This document shows positions 25,960 to 34,156 of a stretch of 64,000 nucleotides of DNA, piece after piece (the first letter of the stretch is position 1; the number at the start of each line of letters is the position of its first letter). A model generated the notes under the pieces. It did not search any database and was not told the DNA's origin. It saw only the letters and a program-made list of their open reading frames with translations. The position numbers and the translations under genes are program-made. Location of the stretch: the NCBI GenBank assembly GCA_016235125.1, contig JACRLZ010000008.1, positions 62,001-126,000 on the forward strand, given 5' to 3'. The stretch comes from Sphingobacteriales bacterium. Lineage in GTDB: Bacteria > Bacteroidota > Bacteroidia > Chitinophagales > Chitinophagaceae.

Positions 25960-26472
25960 ATGAAAAAAATATTGATTGCGGCCTGCAGCATCCTGTTTAT
26001 TTCTTTCAGCGCCGGCGCACAGAAATATGCCATTATTGATACAAGGTATATCCTCGATAAGATGCCGGAATATAAAACGGCTCAAAAACAACTTGATGAT
26101 ATTGCAGCCGACTGGCAGAAGGACATAGATACCAAACAGACCGAACTGGATAACATGTACAAGTCATACGAAGCAGAGCAGGTAATGCTGAGTGATGAGT
26201 TGAAGAAAAAGCGAGAGGACCAGCTGTTCAATAAGGAAAAAGAACTGAGAGACCTTCAACGCAAACGCTTTGGTTTTGAAGGCGATCTGTTTAAAAAAAG
26301 ACAGGAACTGATAAAGCCCATTCAGGACAAGGTTTACAACGCAGTGCAGAAAATGGCTGTTACAAGAGGATATGATTTTGTACTGGATAAAAGCGAGGGA
26401 ATTACCATTATCTTTGCCGACCCCAAATTGGACAAAAGTGAAGATGTGCTGAAAGATTTGGGGGTGAAGTGA
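25960..26472 (+). CDS. OmpH/Skp family periplasmic chaperone (first copy)
   Basis: This 170-residue protein has a signal peptide (MKKILIAACSILFISFSAGA), a short beta segment KYAIIDTRYILDKMPEYKTAQ and a long charged coiled-coil hairpin (residues 45-120). It ends in the conserved VTRGYDFVLDKSEGITIIFADP. Skp-type trimers hold unfolded outer-membrane proteins during passage to BamA. It sits directly after bamA and is followed by a second paralogue. Confidence 0.9.
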   Translation: MKKILIAACSILFISFSAGAQKYAIIDTRYILDKMPEYKTAQKQLDDIAADWQKDIDTKQTELDNMYKSYEAEQVMLSDELKKKREDQLFNKEKELRDLQRKRFGFEGDLFKKRQELIKPIQDKVYNAVQKMAVTRGYDFVLDKSEGITIIFADPKLDKSEDVLKDLGVK

Positions 26473-26591
26473 AAATAAGGGCAATGATTGCTGTTAAAGT
26501 CTTTTAAGCAACGCAACCCTCTATTTTTAATCTGAATCTTGAAATATAATAATAAACCTGCCCGGATGGGCATAAATGAAATTGAAAACAA

Positions 26592-27170
26592 ATGAAAAAA
26601 TTACAAGTACTGATCGTTGCAGCCGTAATGCTGATAGCAGGAAATGCATCTGCACAAACCAAGATTGCTTTTATCCGTATTGATGATATTGTAGGTCTTA
26701 TGCCCGAACTGGCGCCGGAAAAAGTAAACATGGATACTGTGGGGGCGAAATTTATTAGGGATTCCATCATGCCGGGAATTAATTATAAGCAAGATCAATA
26801 CAATGAAAAAATAAAAGAGTTCTCCGATACAACGAAAAAGCTTTCAGACCAGGTTAAAAAAATAATGCTTCAGGAAATTCAGGACTTGCAGAACGAACTC
26901 AGTGGAGTTGATCAATATCTTCAGCAGGTTGCACAAAACAAACAAGCTGAATTTTTGAGACCTTATTATGCAAAGGCAAAAAAAGCAATTGAACAGGTAG
27001 CTAAAGAAAAAGGATACACCCATGTAATGTCATCTGATGTATTCTTAGTTGCTCCGGAGGCAGACGATATTTCACTACTTGTACTTACAAAATTGGGTAT
27101 TAAACTGCCAAATCAGAATCCCCCTGCCAATAAACCGGCAACACCCGGAAAAACAGGAGGCAATAATTAA
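26592..27170 (+). CDS. OmpH/Skp family periplasmic chaperone (second copy)
   Basis: This 192-residue paralogue of the preceding gene has a signal peptide ending in NASAQ, then TKIAFIRIDDIVGLMPELAP, a coiled-coil hairpin (residues 60-130) and KEKGYTHVMSSDVFLVA. It has a C-terminal Pro/Asn/Lys-rich tail (LPNQNPPANKPATPGKTGG) absent from copy one. Tandem ompH copies after bamA are standard in Bacteroidota and are assumed to serve outer-membrane and T9SS component assembly. A strong terminator follows. Confidence 0.9.
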   Translation: MKKLQVLIVAAVMLIAGNASAQTKIAFIRIDDIVGLMPELAPEKVNMDTVGAKFIRDSIMPGINYKQDQYNEKIKEFSDTTKKLSDQVKKIMLQEIQDLQNELSGVDQYLQQVAQNKQAEFLRPYYAKAKKAIEQVAKEKGYTHVMSSDVFLVAPEADDISLLVLTKLGIKLPNQNPPANKPATPGKTGGNN

Positions 27171-27190
27171 TTTAATCAAATCATACTTTG

Positions 27191-27220
27191 AAAACGTCCT
27201 GCTTTGGCGGGGCGTTTTTG
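27191..27220 (+). terminator. Rho-independent terminator after the ompH pair
   Basis: A 12-bp stem, AAAACGTCCTGC (27191-27202) with GCGGGGCGTTTT (27207-27218) including two G-T pairs, has a 4-nt loop and ends in a T run. Confidence 0.85.
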
Positions 27221-27259
27221 TTTATAAGAGATAAGTAAAACCGTACTTACTTTTGTAAC

Positions 27260-28090
27260 ATGGCATCTGAAAATCCGATAGGCATATTTGACTCAGGTTA
27301 TGGCGGGCTGACTGTATTAAAGGATATTATCCACAAGCTTCCTCAATACGATTACCTCTACATGGGTGATAATGCGAGGGCTCCTTATGGAAACCGGTCA
27401 TTTGACACCGTATATCATTACAGCCTCCAATGTGTGAAATGGTTTTTTAAACAGGGTTGTCCTTTGGTAATACTTGCCTGCAACACGGCTTCAGCAAAAG
27501 CTCTCAGAACCATTCAGCAAAATGATCTGCCAACCATCGATTCGGCAAAAAGAGTTTTGGGTGTGATCAGGCCAACTGCTGAAGTCATTGGCAATTATTC
27601 CGAAACAAAAAGTGTGGGAATATTGGCCACCAGCGGCACAGTCGCTTCTGAATCCTACCCAATGGAGATTGGCAAATTCTTTCCGGATTTAAAAGTTTAC
27701 CAGGAAGCATGCCCCATGTGGGTGCCTTTGATTGAAAACAATGAACATCACAGCCACGGGGCTGACTATTTTGTAAAAAAATACATGCACAGCATTTTTG
27801 AAAAAGGAGAGGATATTGATGTAGTGCTGATGGCCTGCACCCATTATCCTTTGTTGAGAGAAAAAATTGAGGAATACCTGCCTTTGGGAGTCAAATTGAT
27901 TTCGCAAGGTGAAATCGTTGCGGAAAGCCTCGCCCATTACCTGGGGCGGCATCCTGAGATAGAATCCCGCTGCGGAAAGAAGGGTTCAAGAGAATTTTAT
28001 ACCACCGATTCAACAGCAGATTTTGATAATCATGCAACTATATTTTTTGGGGAGCCTGTTCAGTCAAAACATATTGATTTGGGAGTATAA
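27260..28090 (+). CDS. murI: Glutamate racemase
   Basis: This 276-residue cytoplasmic enzyme supplies D-glutamate for peptidoglycan. Both catalytic cysteines are present, in ILACNTASA (N-terminal half) and LMACTHYPLL (C-terminal half). GIFDSGYGGLTV is the opening signature and YMGDNARAPYG the next. It follows the ompH genes past a terminator; TACTTTTG at 27248-27255 resembles a -7 box, but at 5 bp from the ATG it would give an almost leaderless message. Confidence 0.95.
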   Translation: MASENPIGIFDSGYGGLTVLKDIIHKLPQYDYLYMGDNARAPYGNRSFDTVYHYSLQCVKWFFKQGCPLVILACNTASAKALRTIQQNDLPTIDSAKRVLGVIRPTAEVIGNYSETKSVGILATSGTVASESYPMEIGKFFPDLKVYQEACPMWVPLIENNEHHSHGADYFVKKYMHSIFEKGEDIDVVLMACTHYPLLREKIEEYLPLGVKLISQGEIVAESLAHYLGRHPEIESRCGKKGSREFYTTDSTADFDNHATIFFGEPVQSKHIDLGV

Positions 28091-28143
28091 ACTGGCTGGT
28101 TTTCAGCATACTGAACCTAAGATTAAATAATCTTATTCACAGC

Positions 28144-28174
28144 TTTGTACTTCTGCCCTGCTCCCTTACCTTTG
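28144..28174 (+). promoter_or_regulatory. Bacteroidota-type promoter for rpmH
   Basis: TTTG at 28144-28147 and TACCTTTG at 28167-28174 are separated by 19 bp, matching the TTTG/TTG-(17-23)-TAnnTTTG arrangement. It is the only site seen in this window with both boxes. The leader to the rpmH ATG is about 100 nt. Confidence 0.6.
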
Positions 28175-28277
28175 CCGTCCTTTCACAAACCAATGAGTGT
28201 GGTGACTTGTTGGAAATTTGAAACCCGGTCCGCTTCTCCCGGACTTATTTCATCAAAGTGAAAAAAGCACAGAAACA

Positions 28278-28433
28278 ATGAAACGTACATTTCAACCACA
28301 TCGTAAACGCCGTAAAACTGTACATGGTTTTCGTAAGCGTATGGAAACGGCTAATGGCCGCAAGGTTTTAGCCAGCAGAAGAAAAAAAGGCCGTAAAAAA
28401 TTAACGGTGTCTGACGAAAGGAAACTAAAATAG
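28278..28433 (+). CDS. rpmH: 50S ribosomal protein L34
   Basis: This 51-residue basic protein starts at the ATG at 28278 ([20 protein letters not shown]). The first 44 residues are the invariant L34 core, including [11 protein letters not shown] and RRKKGRKKL, and a short C-terminal extension (TVSDERKLK) follows. A longer upstream frame (from 28218) is not conserved and is discarded. rnpA and yidD follow, the classical bacterial order. Confidence 0.97.
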   Translation: MKRTFQPHRKRRKTVHGFRKRMETANGRKVLASRRKKGRKKLTVSDERKLK

Positions 28434-28451
28434 TTCCTGCCCCTTTTGAAA

Positions 28452-28466
28452 CGCCTGCTACAGGCG
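28452..28466 (+). repeat. Short palindrome in the rpmH-rnpA gap
   Basis: CGCCTG, CTA, CAGGCG form a 6-bp stem. A related GCCTGCC-type palindrome is at 54111-54131. Confidence 0.35.
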
Positions 28467-28482
28467 GGTGGGTTAGATATTA

Positions 28483-28510
28483 ATAGTCCCCCGATACATC
28501 GGGGGACTAT
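28483..28510 (+). other. Perfect 12-bp hairpin upstream of rnpA
   Basis: ATAGTCCCCCGA (28483-28494), loop TACA, TCGGGGGACTAT (28499-28510). A weak T stretch (TTAATTTT) follows, so it may attenuate between rpmH and rnpA. Its end is 13 nt from the rnpA start and could also limit ribosome access. Confidence 0.65.
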
Positions 28511-28523
28511 TTAATTTTACAAT

Positions 28524-28916
28524 GTGAAAAAGAAATTTACACTTGGTAAAACTGAACGGCTGAAAAGCCGGAAACAAATTGAGCAATTATTCAATGAAGG
28601 AAAGAAATTTGTTCAGGCGCCGTTCCGGATTCTTTATCTTTTTTCAGGAAATGAAATTTCTTCGCTTCAGTTTGCTGCAGGGGTGAGCAATAAGAATTTT
28701 AAAAGAGCGGTTGATCGTAACAGGATAAAGAGGCTCATCAAAGAAGCATACCGGTTGCAAAAAATTTCGCTGCAGCAAAAGTTGAAAGAGCAGAAGAAAA
28801 GCCTCAATCTTTTTTTTATTTATACAGGAAAAGAAATGCCTGAGTATAAGCCTGTTTTTGATATTGTGGGAAAAGTATTAGATAAATTAATAAAACAGCT
28901 TATTCAGGCGACATGA
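28524..28916 (+). CDS. rnpA: Ribonuclease P protein component
   Basis: This 130-residue basic protein is the RNase P protein subunit, which processes tRNA 5' ends. The RNR-type signature is [18 protein letters not shown] (near residue 60); [19 protein letters not shown] opens the protein. The start is GTG at 28524; the overlapping ATG at 28522 is in another frame. yidD overlaps its end by 4 bp. Confidence 0.95.
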   Translation: MKKKFTLGKTERLKSRKQIEQLFNEGKKFVQAPFRILYLFSGNEISSLQFAAGVSNKNFKRAVDRNRIKRLIKEAYRLQKISLQQKLKEQKKSLNLFFIYTGKEMPEYKPVFDIVGKVLDKLIKQLIQAT

Positions 28917-29143
28917 AAACTTTTTTGCGGATATTGAGTCTGCCTTTTATCGCCCTGATAAAAATATACCAGTGGGTTATTTCTCCATGGATCGGGCCTA
29001 AGTGCCGGTATACACCTACCTGTTCACATTATGCGGCAGAAGCGCTTAAAAAGCACGGAGTATTCAGGGGTATGTGGCTGGCAATTAAAAGAATCAGCCG
29101 TTGCCATCCCTGGGGTGGAAGCGGGTATGATCCGGTACCCTGA
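28913..29143 (+). CDS. yidD: Membrane protein insertion efficiency factor YidD
   Basis: This 76-residue protein matches Yid[29 protein letters not shown] with the conserved cysteines, and [14 protein letters not shown] at the C-terminus. It has an amphipathic N-terminal helix and probably associates with the inner face of the membrane near YidC. The ATGA overlap with rnpA implies coupled translation. Confidence 0.96.
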   Translation: MKTFLRILSLPFIALIKIYQWVISPWIGPKCRYTPTCSHYAAEALKKHGVFRGMWLAIKRISRCHPWGGSGYDPVP

Positions 29144-29232
29144 TTTTTTTTTATATTTTTTAAAATAATTCTATTTTGTAATGGTTTCGCTGCAATTGTT
29201 CTTCTGATAATTTTGGATTAAATAATCATAAT

Positions 29233-29532
29233 ATGAAAAAATTTTTTTTTCTGTCAATAATGGTTTTGATCATTTGTTTGGCATCTTGCAACTCAAAATC
29301 TTCTTTTGAAGCCGATGTAAAGAAAATGGCTGGTTACCGCTGCAAGGAAATGCAACTGATGAGAAAAGATCAAACCGATGAAAAAGTGAAAAAGCAGCTG
29401 GAGAATCTGAGGGTTGAGATAGACGCTTACAGGCAGAAAATGTCTGAAAAATATAAAGGCAAAGAAACCGATAAGGAAATGAATGAGAAAGCCGACAAAA
29501 TAATGCAGGAAGAAATGGCTAAATGCAAATAA
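29233..29532 (+). CDS. Small predicted lipoprotein of unknown function
   Basis: This 99-residue protein has a lipoprotein signal (MKKFFFLSIMVLIICLASC, Cys19 as the lipidation site). The mature part is highly charged and helical (KKQLENLRVEIDAYRQKMSEKY and KEMNEKADKIMQEEMAKCK), probably forming one coiled-coil hairpin. A C-terminal Cys and an internal YRCKEMQL Cys might form a disulfide. There is no family match. It is convergent with sodA, with a terminator between. Confidence 0.7.
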   Translation: MKKFFFLSIMVLIICLASCNSKSSFEADVKKMAGYRCKEMQLMRKDQTDEKVKKQLENLRVEIDAYRQKMSEKYKGKETDKEMNEKADKIMQEEMAKCK

Positions 29533-29551
29533 AAATTTGCCATAAATAAAA

Positions 29552-29584
29552 AATCCTGTTAGTTATATCAGACAGGATTCTTTA
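29552..29584. terminator. Terminator between convergent genes
   Basis: AATCCTGT (29552-29559) pairs with ACAGGATT (29572-29579). CTTTAT follows on the plus strand, and TTTTTTATTTATGG follows on the minus strand, so it can serve both the small lipoprotein gene and sodA. Confidence 0.6.
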
Positions 29585-29599
29585 TAGGGTTACTTATAT

Positions 29600-30202
29600 C
29601 TAAATATTTTCATATCTCTCAGCTACTTTATTCCAGTCAATCACATTCCAGATAGCTCCAAGATAATCCGGTCTCCTGTTCTGGTATTTCAAATAATAAG
29701 CATGTTCCCAAACATCCACGCCAAGTATCGGAGTTCCTTTTGTTTCGGCAACATCCATTAATGGATTATCCTGGTTGGGGGTTGAGGTGACGGTTAGTTT
29801 TCCATCATGAATGATCAGCCATGCCCATCCACTGCCAAAGCGACCTACGCCAGCCGCAGCAAATTTTGTTTTGAATTCATCAAACGAAGTGAAGGCATGA
29901 TTAATGGCATCGGCTAATTTTCCCGATGGAGCCCCGCCTCCGTTGGGTGACAAACTTTCCCAGAAAAAGGTATGATTCCAATGTCCGCCACCATTATTCC
30001 TTACCGGGGCGCTGATGGAACCTGCATGTGCTACCAACTGCTCCAGCGATTTTGTTTCATGCTCTGTGCCTGCAATGGCTTTATTCAGGTTGTCAACATA
30101 AGCCTGGTGATGTTTGCCATGGTGTATTTGCATAGTAAGTGTATCAATATGCGGTTCCAATGCATTGTGTGAATATGGAAGCGGAGGTAAGGTGAAGACC
30201 AT
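29600..30202 (-). CDS. Superoxide dismutase, Mn/Fe type
   Basis: This 200-residue protein starts at the ATG at 30200-30202 ([10 protein letters not shown]), the conserved start of the family; a longer frame upstream is discarded. Metal ligands are visible: a His in [13 protein letters not shown], His in [11 protein letters not shown], and Asp and His in [19 protein letters not shown] is also typical. The GHWNHxFFW form is closer to Mn or cambialistic enzymes than to strict Fe enzymes, but metal choice cannot be settled from sequence. It is cytoplasmic, with no signal peptide. A TATTTTTG box lies 50 bp upstream. Confidence 0.92.
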   Translation of the reverse strand: MVFTLPPLPYSHNALEPHIDTLTMQIHHGKHHQAYVDNLNKAIAGTEHETKSLEQLVAHAGSISAPVRNNGGGHWNHTFFWESLSPNGGGAPSGKLADAINHAFTSFDEFKTKFAAAGVGRFGSGWAWLIIHDGKLTVTSTPNQDNPLMDVAETKGTPILGVDVWEHAYYLKYQNRRPDYLGAIWNVIDWNKVAERYENI

Positions 30203-30252
30203 AAAATTTATTTTAGATTTTAGGTTTATGAGTTTTATCGACAGGTGAATAA

Positions 30253-30260
30253 CAAAAATA
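30253..30260 (-). promoter_or_regulatory. Candidate -7 box upstream of the SOD gene
   Basis: The minus strand reads TATTTTTG (TAnnTTTG), 50 bp before the SOD start. No -33 TTG is at standard spacing. Confidence 0.3.
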
Positions 30261-30314
30261 TGAAGTATGGATTTATTAATAAGGTTGGACCCAATTTGTT
30301 CCCTGTTTCGCAAA

Positions 30315-30620
30315 CTATTTCTTCAACCTGTTCAGTTTTTTCCCTTTTTCAGTAAATATTTCCACAACGCCTCTTGTTTCGAGGTCAAGCCTGATGGAAA
30401 TGGTATACCAGGGGATGGATTTTTTAAAACCCGGCATTTTATTACGAATAATTTTTACAACGTCATCCGTCAGTTCAGTAAATGTTTTGCCTTTGCTTCC
30501 TTTCAGGCTTTGAGTGATGGCTGCTTTGAAAGGTTCATATATTTCTGAGTCAATATCAAATTGGCTGCCGGTACGGGGATGGGTAGTAGTGATTTTTTTT
30601 GATTTCTCAACTTTTGCCAT
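30315..30620 (-). CDS. Small basic protein, possibly winged-helix (DUF6958-like)
   Basis: This 101-residue soluble protein has a basic N-terminus ([18 protein letters not shown]) and a helical core ([29 protein letters not shown]). It then has [24 protein letters not shown], which resembles the recognition-helix and wing region of small winged-helix proteins. The family label is tentative. It starts 2 bp after the stop of the deaminase gene, so the two are cotranscribed. Confidence 0.6.
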   Translation of the reverse strand: MAKVEKSKKITTTHPRTGSQFDIDSEIYEPFKAAITQSLKGSKGKTFTELTDDVVKIIRNKMPGFKKSIPWYTISIRLDLETRGVVEIFTEKGKKLNRLKK

Positions 30621-30622
30621 AT

Positions 30623-31060
30623 TTATCTTTTAGATTTAAAAAAATCTTTCATCAGCCTGGCACATTCTTCTTTCAATACACCTCTTACCAATTCAGTTTT
30701 GGGATGAAAAGGCCAGTTAGTTCCCGCTGTTTTTTTATAGCCGTTTTTTTCGTCATCAGCGCCATAAACAATTTTGCCAATCTTGCTCCAGTATACTGCG
30801 CCGGCGCACATAAAGCAGGGCTCAACGGTTACATATATAGTTGCTTCGGGCAAATATTTGGCGACAAGAGAATTAAAAGCAGACGTCAGAGCTATCATTT
30901 CGGCATGGGCAGTAGGATCATTCAGCTTCTCCACCATATTATGTCCTCTTGCAATTATCTTTTCATTGATGACCACTACAGCACCCACAGGCACTTCTCC
31001 TGCTTCAAAAGCTTTTTTTGCTTCTTTCAATGCCTGCATCATGTAATACTCATCGGTCAT
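30623..31060 (-). CDS. tadA: tRNA-specific adenosine deaminase (TadA-type cytidine/deoxycytidylate deaminase family)
   Basis: This 145-residue protein has zinc ligands and the catalytic Glu in HAEM (His52, Glu54) and PCFMC (Cys82, Cys85). The opening [24 protein letters not shown] and [18 protein letters not shown] are typical of TadA, which converts A34 of tRNA-Arg to inosine. Some Bacteroidota homologues are guanine deaminases, so substrate is not absolutely certain. It is divergent from the aldehyde dehydrogenase gene, with a 40-bp gap. Confidence 0.85.
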   Translation of the reverse strand: MTDEYYMMQALKEAKKAFEAGEVPVGAVVVINEKIIARGHNMVEKLNDPTAHAEMIALTSAFNSLVAKYLPEATIYVTVEPCFMCAGAVYWSKIGKIVYGADDEKNGYKKTAGTNWPFHPKTELVRGVLKEECARLMKDFFKSKR

Positions 31061-31100
31061 TGTGGAAGGGTTTACTTACCTTGGTATAAAATTAATCTTA

Positions 31101-32474
31101 ATGGCGAATATTTCAGAACTGGAAAAATTAAGACAACATTTTAACAGCGGTATTACCAGGCCCTATAACTTTCGTAAAGACCAACTAAAAAAATTAAAGG
31201 CATCGATTCTTAAATATGAACAGGAGTTATATGATGCCTTATATACTGATCTGAAAAAAAGCCCCGAAGAAAGCTGGGTGACTGAAACAGGAATGGTGAT
31301 CGCCGAACTGAACGCTGCCATAAAAAACCTGAGATCATGGATGAGACCTGAGCGGGCAGGCACCAATCTGCTGAATATGCCATCCCGCAGCCGGGTGATA
31401 AAAGAGCCGTTGGGTGTGGTGCTGATAATTGGTCCATGGAACTATCCTTTTCAATTATTGATAAATCCATTTATTGGCGCTATTGCTGCGGGCAATTGTG
31501 TTGTATTGAAACCAAGTGAATTTGCGTTGGCAACGGATGCAGTAATGAAAAAGATAGTGCAAGATGTTTTTCCACCTGAGTATGTATTATATGTACAGGG
31601 TGATGGAGCTGTTGTGGTGCCTGAGATGATGAATAATTTCAGTTTTGACTATGTATTTTATACCGGCAGCACCACCGTTGGAAAGATCATTTATAAAATG
31701 GCGGCAGAAAGATTGGTGCCTGTTACACTGGAGCTTGGTGGCAAAAGCCCCTGCATAGTTGAAAGCGATGCTAATATTAAAGTAGCAGCACGAAGAATTG
31801 CTATGACGAAATTTTCCAATGCCGGGCAAATGTGTGTAGCCCCTGATTATGTGCTGGTGCATGAATCTGTAAAGGACAATTTCATGGCAACAATGAAAGA
31901 GACGGTACAAAAGTTTTTTACAGATAAGCCGGAAGAGAATTATAACTATTGTAAAATGATCAATGAAAGACAGTTTAACCGGGTGGCCGGATATTTGTCA
32001 AATGGAAAAATTGTTTATGGAGGAAGGACGGATAAAGAGAAATTATTTATTGAACCAACCATTCTTTCTGACATACCACCGGATGCACCTGTGATGAATG
32101 AAGAAATATTCGGACCGGTATTGCCGGTAATCCCATTTAATACGATGGAAGAAGCAAAAGCCGTTATTGACAGGCATCCCAACCCTTTGTCGTTTTATGT
32201 TTATACTTCAAGCAATAAAAAAGAAAAAGAATGGTTGGAAACTGTGCCGGCGGGAGGTTGTTGTGTCAATAATTCCAGCTGGCATTTAACCAATCATCAT
32301 CTTCCGTTTGGAGGTCGGGGATTCAGCGGCACAGGTAATTATCATGGCAGATATTCCTTTGAAACATTCAGTCATAAGAAAGCGGTAATGAAAACACCGA
32401 CCTGGTTTGATCCAAACATAAAATATCCGCCATTCAAAGGGAAATTGAAGTTGTTTAAATGGGTGATACGATAG
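31101..32474 (+). CDS. Aldehyde dehydrogenase, class 3-like
   Basis: This 457-residue protein starts at the ATG at 31101 ([10 protein letters not shown]), preferred over an upstream GTG. It has the general base Glu211 in TLELGGKSP and the nucleophile Cys245 in [20 protein letters not shown] and [10 protein letters not shown] are NAD(P) and substrate-channel blocks. The length and the lack of about 40 N-terminal residues are characteristic of class 3 fatty or aromatic aldehyde dehydrogenases. The C-terminal [14 protein letters not shown] may be membrane-associated. No pathway neighbours indicate a specific aldehyde. Confidence 0.9.
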   Translation: MANISELEKLRQHFNSGITRPYNFRKDQLKKLKASILKYEQELYDALYTDLKKSPEESWVTETGMVIAELNAAIKNLRSWMRPERAGTNLLNMPSRSRVIKEPLGVVLIIGPWNYPFQLLINPFIGAIAAGNCVVLKPSEFALATDAVMKKIVQDVFPPEYVLYVQGDGAVVVPEMMNNFSFDYVFYTGSTTVGKIIYKMAAERLVPVTLELGGKSPCIVESDANIKVAARRIAMTKFSNAGQMCVAPDYVLVHESVKDNFMATMKETVQKFFTDKPEENYNYCKMINERQFNRVAGYLSNGKIVYGGRTDKEKLFIEPTILSDIPPDAPVMNEEIFGPVLPVIPFNTMEEAKAVIDRHPNPLSFYVYTSSNKKEKEWLETVPAGGCCVNNSSWHLTNHHLPFGGRGFSGTGNYHGRYSFETFSHKKAVMKTPTWFDPNIKYPPFKGKLKLFKWVIR

Positions 32475-32478
32475 GTCT

Positions 32479-32508
32479 CCCACAAAGCCACCAAGACCAC
32501 AAAGAAAT
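32479..32508 (+). repeat. Left arm of an imperfect inverted repeat flanking the GxxExxY gene
   Basis: The arm contains the direct units CACAAAG, CACCAAG and CACAAAG. Its reverse complement is nearly reproduced at 32919-32946. It lies between the aldehyde dehydrogenase stop and the GxxExxY start. Confidence 0.6.
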
Positions 32509-32531
32509 ATTTTAAATAGCAAATTATACAT

Positions 32532-32915
32532 ATGACAGAAAATGAATTGGCAACAATTGCCGTTGACATTTGCTTTAGAATACACACTGCTCTGGGATCA
32601 GGTCTCTTGGAAAGTGTTTATGAAGCTGCATTTGCTTATGAATTAGACAAAAGGCAAATTTCTTATTCACGGCAACAGGGTATTATTGCAAACTACGAAG
32701 AGGCGATTCTTGATGTAGGGTTTAGGGCCGACATAATTATAGAGAATAAGCTTATTGTTGAAATAAAATCGGTGGAGCATCTTGAAAAGTCCCACCACAA
32801 AACTGTGCTCACTTACCTGAAGCTTTCCGGTATTAAGCTTGGAATATTGGTCAATTTTAATGTAAACCTTATCAAAGAGGGAATTCACAGAAAGATATAC
32901 GGGCAGCTATTATAG
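32532..32915 (+). CDS. GxxExxY protein (putative PD-(D/E)XK nuclease-like)
   Basis: This 127-residue soluble protein has GLLESVY (24-30), the motif that names the family. Asp67 in FRADIII, followed by Glu77 and Lys79 in VEIKS, fits the spacing of a PD-(D/E)XK nuclease core; this reading is inference from pattern. The family is scattered across bacteria and has no established function. Imperfect inverted repeats of about 28 bp lie on both sides (32479-32508, 32919-32946), suggesting that gene and repeats form one inserted unit between the aldehyde dehydrogenase and glutathione peroxidase genes. Confidence 0.85.
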   Translation: MTENELATIAVDICFRIHTALGSGLLESVYEAAFAYELDKRQISYSRQQGIIANYEEAILDVGFRADIIIENKLIVEIKSVEHLEKSHHKTVLTYLKLSGIKLGILVNFNVNLIKEGIHRKIYGQLL

Positions 32916-32918
32916 GAA

Positions 32919-32946
32919 ATCTTTGTGAACTTTGTGTCTTTGAGGG
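32919..32946 (-). repeat. Right arm of the inverted repeat flanking the GxxExxY gene
   Basis: Read on the minus strand it gives CTCAAAG, CACAAAG and CACAAAG units in the same order as the left arm. It ends 8 bp before the glutathione peroxidase start. Confidence 0.6.
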
Positions 32947-32953
32947 AAATAAA

Positions 32954-33634
32954 ATGAGAAGACTAAAAAAATTTCTGCTTGTAGTTTTTATGTTGCTGCT
33001 TGCCTTCGCAGGATATGTAATGTATGTTAACCGAAATTCAAAAAATATGACAGTGCGTCAAAAAATTTTAAAAGCTGTTTATCCGGCCCTCATGTGGTGG
33101 ACGAAAATACGGGGCAAGAATGTTACTCACCTGCAAAACGAGCAGAAGCAACCGGTAGTTTCATTTTATTCTCTGAAAGGGACACTGAATAATGGCTTAC
33201 AGCTCGACTTTGCATCTCTGAAAGGCAAAAAAGTAATGCTGGTAAATACGGCCAGCAACTGTGGCTACACAGATCAGTATGAGGCCTTGCAGAAATTATA
33301 TGAGGAACATAAAGACAAACTGATAATAATCGGCTTTCCGGCCAATGATTTTAAAGAACAGGAGAAAGGAACAGATGAGGAAATTGCCCAGTTCTGCAAA
33401 GTGAATTTCGGAGTCACTTTTCCATTGATGAAAAAAGGCACTGTGATAAAAGGCCCGGAACAGAACGAAGTTTTTCAATGGCTCACAGATTCGGCAAAAA
33501 ACGGATGGTGCAATAAAAAGCCTTCCTGGAATTTTTCCAAATACCTTGTAAATGAGAATGGAATCCTCACTCACTATTTCGGTTCAAGCATTTCACCAGT
33601 AAGCAAAGAAGTTTTGTCTGCTATAAAAGAATAA
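32954..33634 (+). CDS. Glutathione peroxidase-family thiol peroxidase, membrane-anchored
   Basis: This 226-residue protein has an N-terminal hydrophobic segment (LLVVFMLLLAFAGYVMYV) that probably anchors it to the inner membrane with a periplasmic catalytic domain. The domain (from about 70) has the peroxidatic Cys103 in NTASNCGYT, the Gln in FPANDFKEQEKG, and WNFSKYLV with the conserved Trp and Asn. The usual resolving-Cys region contains FCKVNFGVTFPL. Such enzymes generally use thioredoxin-type donors rather than glutathione. The N-terminal extension of about 65 residues is longer than in most family members. Confidence 0.87.
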   Translation: MRRLKKFLLVVFMLLLAFAGYVMYVNRNSKNMTVRQKILKAVYPALMWWTKIRGKNVTHLQNEQKQPVVSFYSLKGTLNNGLQLDFASLKGKKVMLVNTASNCGYTDQYEALQKLYEEHKDKLIIIGFPANDFKEQEKGTDEEIAQFCKVNFGVTFPLMKKGTVIKGPEQNEVFQWLTDSAKNGWCNKKPSWNFSKYLVNENGILTHYFGSSISPVSKEVLSAIKE

Positions 33635-33638
33635 CCAT

Positions 33639-34097
33639 ATGAATATCGTTTTACAGCCACTGGCTTTTGTAAAAAATACAAGAACTGACCAAAGTGATGA
33701 TTTTTGGGGCAGTATTATCAGCGAAATAGAACTGGCTGAAGGTATTCCTCCGGATGCATTCAATGGCATTGATGAATTTTCTCACCTTGAAATAATTTTT
33801 TATTTCGATAAAGCAGATAAATCGAAAGCGGTTTACAAGTTTCATCCGAGAGGAAATAAAAACTGGCCGGAGGTCGGGATCTTTGCGCAAAGAAAAAAAG
33901 ACCGTCCCAACAGTATCGGTCTTACCATTGCTGAATTGATAAAAAGAGAAGGCAATAAAATTTGGGTCAGAAATCTGGATGCCATTGATGGCACACCTAT
34001 TCTTGATATTAAACCTGTCTTGAAAGAATTTTTACCTGCAGGAGAAATCAAACAACCACAATGGAGTCATGAGTTGATGAAGGATTACTGGAAGTAG
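33639..34097 (+). CDS. TrmO-like tRNA methyltransferase (TsaA/YaeB domain)
   Basis: This 152-residue protein opens with VLQPLAFVKNTR, followed by the central FSHLEIIFYF and the SAM-binding KDRPNSIGLT, with DGTPILDIKP near the end; all are TsaA/UPF0066 signatures. E. coli TrmO N6-methylates t6A37 in tRNA-Thr. This protein lacks the C-terminal domain of the E. coli enzyme, so target specificity is uncertain. It starts 4 bp after the peroxidase stop, implying cotranscription. Confidence 0.82.
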   Translation: MNIVLQPLAFVKNTRTDQSDDFWGSIISEIELAEGIPPDAFNGIDEFSHLEIIFYFDKADKSKAVYKFHPRGNKNWPEVGIFAQRKKDRPNSIGLTIAELIKREGNKIWVRNLDAIDGTPILDIKPVLKEFLPAGEIKQPQWSHELMKDYWK

Positions 34098-34132
34098 GGT
34101 CGGAACCCCGCAAAGCGGGGGTCTGAACCGTC
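34097..34132 (+). repeat. REP-like palindromic element upstream of the RAYT gene
   Basis: GGGTCGG leads into a hairpin, CCCCGC (34106-34111), AAA, GCGGGG (34115-34120), then CTGAACCGTC. The reverse complement of 34763-34794 has the same layout. Confidence 0.6.
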
Positions 34133-34156
34133 ATTATAACCAACATTTTAAAATCA

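Noticed and set aside
28522..28524. ATG overlapping the rnpA start
   Set aside because: It is in a different frame from the RnpA sequence. The GTG at 28524 is in frame and gives the conserved N-terminus.
30203..30313. 37-residue extension of the superoxide dismutase ORF
   Set aside because: Family members begin at the MxFxLPPLPY equivalent, and a -7-like box lies inside the extension.
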